In this document: piece by piece, positions 29,860-37,937 of the stretch | Layout of the letters: every line of letters starts with the position of its first letter | Numbering within the stretch: the stretch's first letter is position 1 | Origin: an uncultured Carboxylicivirga sp. | GTDB taxonomy: Bacteria; Bacteroidota; Bacteroidia; Bacteroidales; Marinilabiliaceae | DNA length: 64,000 nucleotides | Reading direction: 5' to 3' | Assembly (NCBI RefSeq): GCF_963668385.1 | Contig: NZ_OY764327.1 | Span: 5,490,501 to 5,554,500, forward strand | The notes under the pieces: generated by a model | Told to the model about the DNA's origin: nothing | The model's database searches: none | What the model saw: only the letters and a program-made list of their open reading frames with translations | Program-made: the position numbers and the translations under genes

Positions 29860-30142
29860 AAAACTGAGGTTGACCAACTCTGATTAATGGTTACAAGAAA
29901 GTAGAATGACAATCGGCCGGTTAGCATCTTAGGATGATAACAGTCTTTGGATAACCTGTGAATGAGATGGAATGATTATGAACGGTAATTACTTTTTCTG
30001 TTAAAATGTCTGTTACAACTAACAGTCCTTTAAGAGACAAACTGATTATTCTGCAGTAATGATTCTCTTCTTCCCGTTGCCAAAGATGGCTGGTTATTCC
30101 ACTATTTTAAGAAGTAAAAAAACAAACTAAATATACCTTAAA
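29860..30142 (+). other. Leader between tRNA-like RNA and the slipin gene
   Basis: No open frame is credible. Several hairpins occur: GGTTA / TAACC (29889-29893 / 29952-29956) enclosing CATC-TTAG-GATG (29925-29936), and CTGTTA-CAAC-TAACAG (30010-30025). The region is probably transcribed with the tRNA-like RNA into slipin-rtcB. Confidence 0.45.
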
Positions 30143-31243
30143 ATGAAACAAATAAGAATAAACAAAGGCAAAGTAGGATTAGTATTTAGAAATGGCGATT
30201 ATTTAAAAGTATTAAATGTCGGAAAATACTGGGTGCGTTATACTGATAAGGTGGGCATCTGCAACATGTCAGAACCATTATCCTTAACAATGGAACTAAA
30301 CATCCTTTTACAGGATGAAGAATTGGCGAAAATGCTTACTGTAATTGAGGTATCTGAAAATGAAATTGTTTTGAAATATAAAAATGGCGTATTCAATGGT
30401 ATATTAACTTCGGGAAGACATGCCTATTGGAAAGGTCCAACCAATTATACCTTTGAAAAAATCGATATTTCAAGTACTCAAGAAATTGATATAAAATATA
30501 AGTCCATAATATCTCACCCTGAAGTGAGTCCATATACGAGAATATACAGGGTTGAATCCAACGAGAAAGGATTATTGTTTATCAATGATCAATTTGAAAA
30601 GGAGTTGAGTCCCGGCATGTACTTCTACTGGAAAAATGACACGCCTATTACTGTTAAAAGTGCCGATTTACGTCAAAAGCAGTTGGAAGTATCCGGTCAG
30701 GAGTTATTGACAAAAGATAAAGCGGCATTACGAGTGAGTTTCTTTGCAAGTTATAAGGTGGTTGATATTATAAAGGCATTAACCGAAAATCAAGATTATG
30801 CCAAACAGTTGTATGTATCTATTCAATTGGCTTTGCGTGAATATATTGGTACATTAACATTGGATGAGATATTGGAACGGAAGGAAGAAGTCTCAAAATT
30901 TGTGATGACATCATTAAAGGAAAAAGCGTTGACTTTTGGTGTTGAAATGATGGATGGTGGTGTGCGGGATATTATTTTACCAGGTGATGTGCGAGAGATC
31001 ATGAATCAGGTATTGATAGCTCAAAAGAAAGCACAAGCCAATATCATTACCAGGCGCGAAGAAACGGCATCTACCCGAAGCTTGTTAAATACCGCCAAAT
31101 TGATGGAGGACAATAAAATGTTGTTCAAGTTGAAAGAGATGGAGTATGTTGAAAAGATCGCTGATAAGATAAACACAATCTCTTTATCTGGCGGTGGTCA
31201 GATCGTTGATCAATTGAGAGAAATCTTTTCTCCTTCCAATTAA
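30143..31243 (+). CDS. Slipin-like SPFH/band-7 protein of the rtcB operon
   Basis: A 366-residue protein with an SPFH domain in its second half: YRVESNEKGLLFIND, SADLRQKQLEVSGQELLTKD, the YAKQLYVSIQLALREYIGTL region and the coiled-coil ALRE-type helix with EIMNQVLIAQKKAQANIITR. The first 120 residues form a preceding beta-rich repeat of the same kind (KGKVGLVFRNGDYLKVLNVG). Unlike classical slipins it has no N-terminal membrane hairpin, so it is probably cytosolic or only peripherally attached. Slipins frequently accompany rtcB in RNA-repair operons. The second rtcB starts 54 bases downstream. Its job in RNA repair is unknown; scaffolding is a reasonable inference. Confidence 0.87.
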   Translation: MKQIRINKGKVGLVFRNGDYLKVLNVGKYWVRYTDKVGICNMSEPLSLTMELNILLQDEELAKMLTVIEVSENEIVLKYKNGVFNGILTSGRHAYWKGPTNYTFEKIDISSTQEIDIKYKSIISHPEVSPYTRIYRVESNEKGLLFINDQFEKELSPGMYFYWKNDTPITVKSADLRQKQLEVSGQELLTKDKAALRVSFFASYKVVDIIKALTENQDYAKQLYVSIQLALREYIGTLTLDEILERKEEVSKFVMTSLKEKALTFGVEMMDGGVRDIILPGDVREIMNQVLIAQKKAQANIITRREETASTRSLLNTAKLMEDNKMLFKLKEMEYVEKIADKINTISLSGGGQIVDQLREIFSPSN

Positions 31244-31251
31244 TTGATATT

Positions 31252-31280
31252 GAAAGGTGCATAATATCTAGGCATCTTTC
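31252..31280 (+). promoter_or_regulatory. Intercistronic hairpin between slipin gene and rtcB
   Basis: GAAAGGTGC (31252-31260) pairs with GCATCTTTC (31272-31280), 9 bp with one G-T wobble and an 11-nt loop. It occupies most of the 54-base gap and could tune the ratio of the two products or be an RNA processing site. Confidence 0.45.
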
Positions 31281-31297
31281 ATTTAAAGAAAACTAAA

Positions 31298-32461
31298 ATG
31301 AAACAAGTTATATCATCAGAAAATCGACCCATAAAAATGTGGTTGGATAATATTGAAGAGAATGCACTGGCCCAAGCTAAGAACCTGGCTAATTTACCCT
31401 TTGTGCATAAGCATGTCGCTTTAATGCCGGATGCTCATTCGGGATATGGAATGCCCATTGGTGGTGTATTGGCCACTAAAGGTGTTATTATTCCAAATGC
31501 TGTAGGGGTGGATATCGGTTGTGGCATGTGTGCCATGAAAACCTCTATAGAAGATGCAGACTCTGATACCTTAAAGCAAATCATGTCCCGGATCCGTAAA
31601 ACAATTCCGGTTGGTTTTGATTGGCATAAAGAAGCCCAGGATGAATTATATATGCCAAATATCGAAGAATTGCCTGGTGTTGTTGAACGACATTATAAAA
31701 AAGCAACAGTACAAATTGGCACTTTAGGTGGAGGAAACCATTTCATAGAGATCCAACATGGCTCTGATGGAAAATTGTGGGTGATGATTCATTCCGGTAG
31801 TCGTAACCTAGGTAAACAGGTGGCTGATTATTACAATAAATTGGCCAAACGTTTAAATGAACGTTGGCATTCGTCTGTCCCAGCTTCTTATGATTTAGCA
31901 TTTTTACCCATTGAGACACAAGAAGCTCATGACTATATCAATGAAATGAACTACTGCGTTGACTTTGCATTTGCTAATAGAAAATTAATGATGGAACGTG
32001 TGAAGCATGCCTTATTGGAAGTTTTCAAAGGGAATGTGGAGTTTGATGATTTAATCAATATTGCCCATAACTATGCAGCATGGGAGAGCCATTTTAATGA
32101 GAATGTATTGGTTCATAGAAAAGGAGCAACAAGAGCCAGATTGGGTGAAACAGGCATAATTCCTGGATCACAAGGAGCCAAATCATACATTGTTGAAGGT
32201 TTGGGTAATCCAGAAAGTTTTGAATCCTGTTCTCATGGAGCAGGTCGTGTAATGGGAAGAAAACAAGCTCAACGCGAATTAAATCTGGAAGCAGAGATCA
32301 AAAAGCTTAATGATAAAGGGATTATCCATGGTATCCGCCATCAGAAAGATCTGGATGAAGCGGCCGGAGCCTATAAAGATATTGATGTAGTTATGGCTAA
32401 TCAATCAGATTTGGTAAAAATTAAAGTTGAGCTGGAGCCTTTGGCAGTTGTGAAGGGGTGA
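31298..32461 (+). CDS. rtcB: RtcB-family RNA ligase, slipin-linked copy
   Basis: A 387-residue RNA ligase with all RtcB hallmarks: PDAHSGYGMPIGG, Asp72 and Cys75 in GVDIGCGM, GGGNHFIE, HSGSRNLGKQ, HNYAAWE, VHRKGATRA and the GMP-accepting His313 in CSHGAGR. It joins RNA ends left by ribonucleases. The length is typical of the short bacterial RtcB type. It is the second gene after the slipin-like gene and lies downstream of the tRNA-like RNA. The WYL regulator is divergent. With the PrfH-linked copy at 26,674 the locus holds two distinct ligases, probably with different substrates (tRNA-like versus rRNA), which is inference. Confidence 0.95.
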   Translation: MKQVISSENRPIKMWLDNIEENALAQAKNLANLPFVHKHVALMPDAHSGYGMPIGGVLATKGVIIPNAVGVDIGCGMCAMKTSIEDADSDTLKQIMSRIRKTIPVGFDWHKEAQDELYMPNIEELPGVVERHYKKATVQIGTLGGGNHFIEIQHGSDGKLWVMIHSGSRNLGKQVADYYNKLAKRLNERWHSSVPASYDLAFLPIETQEAHDYINEMNYCVDFAFANRKLMMERVKHALLEVFKGNVEFDDLINIAHNYAAWESHFNENVLVHRKGATRARLGETGIIPGSQGAKSYIVEGLGNPESFESCSHGAGRVMGRKQAQRELNLEAEIKKLNDKGIIHGIRHQKDLDEAAGAYKDIDVVMANQSDLVKIKVELEPLAVVKG

Positions 32462-32805
32462 CAAAAATTATATCAATCTGTAAAAGTGGCAAATGAGCAA
32501 TTGAGTACTCAATTCGGCAAAAGACTATCTGTCAGATAATTATTTTGAAAGTACATAAAATGTTATGAAATCAAGTTGAAGATATTACTGGTATGCCATT
32601 TGACATATGATCCATTAAAATTAAAAAACTGACTAATGAATTAATCAGCAGATAATACGAAAGGGCTAGTCACCCTGTTATGACTTTTTTACCTCAAAAA
32701 GCGAGCGCAAATGTACAGTTTATTTTTAAACTACCAAATAATTCTCGTCTGCTGGGAGCATATCCTCTCTTTACCAAGGATTTTATAACGTTCAAATTTC
32801 AGATC
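32462..32805. other. Intergenic region downstream of rtcB
   Basis: No gene was recognised. A 16-bp perfect palindrome, AATTGAGTACTCAATT (32499-32514), lies 38 bases after the rtcB stop, and a short GGG/CCC hairpin followed by T residues occurs near 32,664-32,690; either may end the rtcB transcript. An open frame extends upstream of the DUF2188 gene but without family similarity. Confidence 0.5.
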
Positions 32806-33030
32806 ATGAAAAAGAAGAATGTACATGTCGTGCCTAAAGGAGATAATTGGGCCGTAAAGAGTGCAGGTAGTACCCGTCCAGCAAAGGTAACAGGCACCCA
32901 AAAGGAAGCTATTGATCGAGCACGTGAAATAGCTAAAAATAATAATTCAGAGATGCTGGTGCATGGTAGAAATGGCAGGATCCGCCAGAAGAATTCATTT
33001 GGTAACGACCCTCATCCGCCAGAGGGTTAG
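32806..33030 (+). CDS. DUF2188 small protein
   Basis: Start ATG at 32806 gives 74 residues that match the DUF2188 family from end to end: KKKNVHVVPKGDNWAVKSAG, the AIDRAREIAKNN helix and the VHGRNGRIRQKNSFGNDPHP tail. Function unknown; these small basic proteins are widespread in bacteria and in plasmids. Its 3' end overlaps by 36 bases the tail of the truncated mcrB-like gene on the other strand, marking a recombination joint. Confidence 0.88.
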   Translation: MKKKNVHVVPKGDNWAVKSAGSTRPAKVTGTQKEAIDRAREIAKNNNSEMLVHGRNGRIRQKNSFGNDPHPPEG

Positions 33031-34062
33031 TTTAAAAATAATTTGCATGAAAGAAATATCTGTAAATATTTGTTTGAAGATACCATCCTCAATCTTATAT
33101 GTTACACTTTGCCCTTCCTCTTTTGGCTCCTGAGGTTTTATCCCTTCTACAAAGTCTTCATAGTTCATACTTTGATGGAAGGTTGTGAACACAATTTGCT
33201 TCTCTTCAACCAGGCGATCATATTCAATTTTAATTGTGTTCCAATCCTGATTAATATCAAAATCAGGATTAGCAATTCGCACAGCTTCTTTAACTGAATT
33301 GTATGTCTTACCTGTACCCGGTGGTCCATAAAGTATTTGGTTGAGAGGGAATGAAATTAACTCTTTATTTGGTTTGGAATTGTTACCGTTACTATCCATT
33401 ATATTTCTTAATTTATCACCTAATGAATTTTCAATATAAAGTAATTCTTCCTTTATAGATTCAGCTATATCATCATCATTTATATCTATACCATCCTTGT
33501 ATCTAAGACTTTTATAATTCTTCCATTTAAACCAGGATAATTCGGCAGGTAAGTCTCCAATATCATTATAGAATTTTTGTTTATTTGCAGAAGTACCTTC
33601 AAAATGTACTTCCACATATATCGTCTGGTTTATTTTTCTAATCTCATAATGGCAATTTTCTTCACCAATTTTATTTACATGATCACTAATCCATACCCAT
33701 GTAGAATCAATTTCCACATTATGAATCTTAAAATTTCTTAGCACAGAATCGCATTCATGTAACAAAGCTTTTAATTCTTGAATTATATCATAAAACAAAC
33801 TAACTTTCCGAATACACTTATATCCAGTAGCCTCCTCAAATCCTTTTCGATTATTAGCATTATTTCCAAAATCTTGTGGTGTCAATTCAATTCCGGCAAG
33901 TTTAGCTGCTTCTGTAATTAAGTATTTAAAAGGATATTCTATTCCATTTATAGTTACTGCATAACTTTTACCTTCACGGTTTTTAGGTATATCATCAAGG
34001 TTAATATTATTTGCAGCTTGCTCTATTAATTGCTTTGTTATAAAGTTAAGTTGTTTATCCAT
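32995..34062 (-). pseudogene. Truncated McrB-like AAA+ GTPase gene
   Basis: The product begins with an unrecognised N-terminal domain (about 1-230) and then enters the McrB AAA+ domain with Walker A GPPGTGKT (about 250) and the McrB blocks VFTTFHQSMNYEDFVEGIKP and YKIEDGIFKQI. Right after this the similarity stops and a tail TLWRMRVVTK, antisense to the DUF2188 gene, ends the frame at 355 residues. Walker B, the GTP signature and all later parts are missing, and no McrC follows. The gene was evidently cut by a deletion or by joining to the DUF2188 region. It could survive as an N-terminal recognition module but cannot be a working McrB motor. Confidence 0.82.
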
Positions 34063-34082
34063 TGGGTATATTTTATACTCTT

Positions 34083-35831
34083 CTATTTAAAATAATCCTT
34101 CCATAAATTATCATAGAAAAGCTTTCTATTTTCATATTCTTTAGCAAGATGAATCAATAATTCAATCTTATCCTTTTCATCAAATACAGCCTTATTCTTG
34201 TCTACTTCTTTTCCATTTATTTTAATCGAAGACTTATCAATAAATTTATAGTTCCCATCGGTTGATAATGAATAATCATATGACTTTCCATTCAGCATGT
34301 ATGTTTTTGAATCTTTCAGATCTCCCAAATATTGCAACATAGATAACTGCCAATAATCCTGTTCTTGGCCAAATCTGTTTTTATTTGAGTAGGTTTTCTT
34401 TGCAGACGTAATTTTACTAACAAGTTCCTTAATTGTGAATGCTTTATTTAAGAGTACAAATGGTATTATTACACTATTTAAATCACTTGATAAAAATAAG
34501 GCCTTATTACCTTGATGCTCAAGTTGAAATAACTCTCTTAACGAAATATTCTTTGTATAAACTAAAATGGAGAGTATATATCTAAAAATACGACATGTAT
34601 ACAGATCTTCATAATCACTATTCCTACCTGCCAATTCATCAGAGAAAGACTCTAAGGCTTTGGAGTTGTTATAGTAATAAACATCTTTACTAAAGAACTT
34701 ATCGAAGTAACCTCTATAATCAGTATTTAAACCATATTTATGTCCAAAAATACTAACCAAATTTTCATAGTCTCCCACTACAATTGTTTTATCGAAGCCA
34801 AACTTATTACTAGAGCTAATTGTTAGCTTATCGTTATTATCTACATGAGCAGAAAGAACATTTAGGATTCTAAATATATGTTCAGGATCCATACGATCCA
34901 GATCATCGATAATTAAAACGACTTCTTTCCCTTTGCCTTTAAGTTGTTCAAGTAATTGTCTTATTAATTGAGTATAGAAATTATCCTCAAATATTGATCC
35001 CTCTTCTTCGTATACTTCCTGAATGTAGGTTAATGCTTTACTTTTATCATCAATTTGTTCTTGATCATGATAGGCAAAAAATTCTTCCTTTAGCCTATCC
35101 AGACTTGTAATAATATCGAATGCACTTTTCCCAATTCCAGGAATTAGTTTAATAAATGGCATTAAAACCTTATGGGCATTCTTACCAAGATACTTTGTTA
35201 ATGTTTTGGCATAAGGTACTTTTTCTTTATCAAAAGCTACATCTTTTTCAAGTAGTTGAAATAATAAGTCTGTTTTAATATATCTGAAAATATCTTCGTT
35301 TTGTGACACTGAAAAATTAACCGGATATATATGAAACACTTCATATTTATGCTCATTCTTTTCAAAGAATAAATTTAAGAATGTAGTTTTTCCATGACCA
35401 AAAGGTGCTGAAAACAGAATCTTAGAATTTTTAATATCATTTAGATGAGCTGCAAAAGATTTAAATGGATCTATTATCGGGATGCTTAGATTCTCTAAGT
35501 CATATATTAACGTTACGGAAGATATTTCATCAGTTAATCCTTCAACGCAAACCTCGACTTGATCTGAATTAATTTGTAAGAACAAGTACGTCATATCAAG
35601 GTACTTCGTTAAGCCATGGTCGTACGGAGAATTACTCCTGATATCAATTGGTTCTGTTACAGATGAACCATTATTATAGGTTATTTTAAATCTAATATCG
35701 GAACTTAATATATCAATCAGATTTGATTCCTGAGAATAAATACCGATTGTTTTAAAAACCCTTTTATCTGCTTTAAGTTTGATATTTGCTGAAGGAGTAT
35801 CAGTAGTAAAGGTTTGAAGGTTGTATGTCAT
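34083..35831 (-). CDS. KAP-family P-loop NTPase
   Basis: A 582-residue KAP-type STAND-like ATPase. A beta-rich N-terminal domain (about 1-125) precedes the P-loop FSAPFGHGKTTFL (near 140-152). Walker B is VVLIIDDLDRMDPEHI (near 305-320) with the LDR signature typical of KAP NTPases. No membrane segments of the usual kind lie between them; the insert 200-300 has a GIGKSAFDII stretch. KAP ATPases occur in phage-defence clusters as signal-transducing modules. It follows the AbiV-type gene by 7 bases and is followed by the mcrB fragment after 20 bases, so it is part of the tight defence operon. Confidence 0.85.
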   Translation of the reverse strand: MTYNLQTFTTDTPSANIKLKADKRVFKTIGIYSQESNLIDILSSDIRFKITYNNGSSVTEPIDIRSNSPYDHGLTKYLDMTYLFLQINSDQVEVCVEGLTDEISSVTLIYDLENLSIPIIDPFKSFAAHLNDIKNSKILFSAPFGHGKTTFLNLFFEKNEHKYEVFHIYPVNFSVSQNEDIFRYIKTDLLFQLLEKDVAFDKEKVPYAKTLTKYLGKNAHKVLMPFIKLIPGIGKSAFDIITSLDRLKEEFFAYHDQEQIDDKSKALTYIQEVYEEEGSIFEDNFYTQLIRQLLEQLKGKGKEVVLIIDDLDRMDPEHIFRILNVLSAHVDNNDKLTISSSNKFGFDKTIVVGDYENLVSIFGHKYGLNTDYRGYFDKFFSKDVYYYNNSKALESFSDELAGRNSDYEDLYTCRIFRYILSILVYTKNISLRELFQLEHQGNKALFLSSDLNSVIIPFVLLNKAFTIKELVSKITSAKKTYSNKNRFGQEQDYWQLSMLQYLGDLKDSKTYMLNGKSYDYSLSTDGNYKFIDKSSIKINGKEVDKNKAVFDEKDKIELLIHLAKEYENRKLFYDNLWKDYFK

Positions 35832-35838
35832 GAGGTAT

Positions 35839-36522
35839 TTAATTAAATATAGTTTTCTGTTCCTGCTGATATTTTTGCAAACCTTGATTAATCAGTTTAA
35901 TTATAGTCTTCTTTTCCCCATTAGGTAACTTCTCAAAGTAATCAATGATTGATGTAATGCGTTCATAAAGCTCACTTACAATATTTTTACTCAAACTACA
36001 CTCATCTTCAGTAATATCTTGTGGCAATAGAAGCTGTTCTCTATAATCCACATAAAAACCTCTATTTTTGAATGTATTCGCATTACTCCACCATTCAACG
36101 TTTACATCTAAATTCTTCAAAGGTTGGATAGCTTTACTGGTCTTATCAGCGTAATACATAAACTTATCAATCCATTTAATCCCTGTTTTAGGAATATCTG
36201 AATCCTCTTCTGAAAAGATGATAACTGCCTCTATGATTCTTAATAGCTCTAATAATATTGAGAATTCATGTTTGGTTTTATGATCGGAGAAAATACCTTT
36301 GATTTCCTTTATCTGAAAAACATTACCCCCCACACCATGTAAATAAATAACAAAGGATTTAATCAATTCTTCAGAGCTTAAAATATATAACGACTGAGCT
36401 GTTCCGAAATTATTATCATCATAAGCAAAATGGGCAACCTTTTTTAATTGATTAAAATTATCAATTATTCTTGGGTATATTTCAAGTGCTTCAATTCGGG
36501 ATATTGACGAGAATTTTTTCAT
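35839..36522 (-). CDS. AbiV-type HEPN abortive-infection protein
   Basis: A 227-residue helical protein matching AbiV-family proteins: QSLYILSSEELIKSFVIYL near residue 45-63 and FSDHKTKHEF near 90. AbiV belongs to the HEPN superfamily and, in lactococci, stops phage growth by shutting down translation. The gene lies 5 bases after the SIR2-like gene and 7 bases before the KAP gene, implying joint translation. The similarity is by motif and helical pattern, so the family call is good but the mechanism is inferred. Confidence 0.78.
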   Translation of the reverse strand: MKKFSSISRIEALEIYPRIIDNFNQLKKVAHFAYDDNNFGTAQSLYILSSEELIKSFVIYLHGVGGNVFQIKEIKGIFSDHKTKHEFSILLELLRIIEAVIIFSEEDSDIPKTGIKWIDKFMYYADKTSKAIQPLKNLDVNVEWWSNANTFKNRGFYVDYREQLLLPQDITEDECSLSKNIVSELYERITSIIDYFEKLPNGEKKTIIKLINQGLQKYQQEQKTIFN

Positions 36523-36527
36523 TGAAT

Positions 36528-37925
36528 TTAACGTTTAGAGAACCATTCTTTTTCGTTTAAAAATTTATCAAACCCTTTATAATATATCCTTTCTTTGAAC
36601 GCGCCATTAGTTGACGTAATCCAGTTTTCTTCAATAGAAAGATTACTAAATCGAAGTGGATACAAATCACTAAGACGTCTCATTTCAATACTTCCTAAAT
36701 AGCTTTCAGGATCACTTTGAAAAGTAATATTATAATACTCAGCAGATTCTTTCAGTAAGGGCTCTTCCAATATGCGATTTAAATGAGGATCTCCGAATGA
36801 ATAACCTACTGTAATTAACAAATCAGCTCTATTACAATCATATAAAAAAGCACTATAAATTGAATTAAGTGGTTTTAAAGAAATCCGTTGCAATTTATTG
36901 TATCCTGTTACTATATTTATTGGTACAATAATTTGATTTGGATTTGTTGCTTGGGAATTAGTAAATTCAATTTCTCGACTAACTTCAAAAGGATTAAGCT
37001 TAAAATCATATTCTCCATCGAAAACCTTATGCCAATATACAGAACCATGTAAACTATAATGACAAAAACAACTTTTATCCTTTAGTATCTTATTACTATT
37101 ATAAGGAAAGAGAACTCCAAATTCATCAACATCATTAACATTAAAACCATCAAACACTTTATACTTCTGCCGAACAACACTAGTAAATATTCTATCATAA
37201 TTGGTTGTATATACTCGGATGCGATAACCACAACTGTGATAGTAAGAAATAAATTTTAGTAATGAGTTGTTTAAACCTTCATATTCCTCTAGTTGGTAAT
37301 TTGAATCATATGTTTCAATTGCATTAGCAACCAACCTATAGTAATGCTTGAAAAGCTCTGAAAAATAAAGTCTTTTAACAATTGCAGGTTCATTGGTCTC
37401 AAAAAAGTCAGGATTATTTCTTGGGAAAGAAATATGAACAAGTCCATTACCTCGCTGTTGAATATCATAGTCCTTAATATTTTCTATCCAACCCTTTAAA
37501 TCATATAAAGCAGATGAAAACGAGGTATTATCAGGTCCTGTTCCTCCTCCATTAGTGGCAGATATAATATAATCATAAATAGCTTCAATAGCCCCAAGGA
37601 AAGTTTCAAAATTAACTACTCCAACATTACCATAAAACTCCTCAAGCTTCCTAAAAATATAAGTACCAATGGTGATATTTTCACTTGTCCTAAACCTTCG
37701 ATCTTCTTTAATGATAGTATCAATATCACTGCATATAGGACCATCCCATGCTTTAGCTGCTCCAGCTCCTAAAAATAGTACAAGTGTTTTCTTTTTTGTA
37801 AAACACTTCTTTTGGCTAGTATGTCTATTTTTAATCCGATTACGACATTCGTCACAAATCAGTCTTTTACATTTGTTTGTTTTAAAAACTCCTTTATTCT
37901 TGGTTTTCGATTTCCTTTTTCGCAT
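36528..37925 (-). CDS. SIR2-like defence protein with N-terminal Cys cluster
   Basis: A 465-residue protein with a SIR2-like Rossmann domain: LFLGAGAAKAWDGP (about 50), TTNYDRIF (about 240), the catalytic-type LHGSVYWH and ITVGYSFGDPHLNRIL. Before it lies a basic 45-residue extension with Cys pairs (CKRLICDEC ... KKC) that could bind zinc and nucleic acid. In several anti-phage systems SIR2 domains degrade NAD when triggered. The gene follows the FRG gene by 12 bases. NAD depletion as output is inferred from the family. Confidence 0.87.
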   Translation of the reverse strand: MRKRKSKTKNKGVFKTNKCKRLICDECRNRIKNRHTSQKKCFTKKKTLVLFLGAGAAKAWDGPICSDIDTIIKEDRRFRTSENITIGTYIFRKLEEFYGNVGVVNFETFLGAIEAIYDYIISATNGGGTGPDNTSFSSALYDLKGWIENIKDYDIQQRGNGLVHISFPRNNPDFFETNEPAIVKRLYFSELFKHYYRLVANAIETYDSNYQLEEYEGLNNSLLKFISYYHSCGYRIRVYTTNYDRIFTSVVRQKYKVFDGFNVNDVDEFGVLFPYNSNKILKDKSCFCHYSLHGSVYWHKVFDGEYDFKLNPFEVSREIEFTNSQATNPNQIIVPINIVTGYNKLQRISLKPLNSIYSAFLYDCNRADLLITVGYSFGDPHLNRILEEPLLKESAEYYNITFQSDPESYLGSIEMRRLSDLYPLRFSNLSIEENWITSTNGAFKERIYYKGFDKFLNEKEWFSKR

Positions 37926-37937
37926 ACCAATTAATAT

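Noticed and set aside
29789-29867. A normal linear tRNA using the D arm at 29,796-29,813 and the second T arm at 29,845-29,859
   Set aside because: The acceptor strands would pair over only about 3 bp, the anticodon arm does not close, and position 48 would be a purine. The permuted reading gives perfect acceptor and anticodon stems and a proper Levitt pair.
32680-32805. N-terminal extension of the DUF2188 protein
   Set aside because: The family starts at the ATG at 32806; the 42 upstream residues have no similarity.
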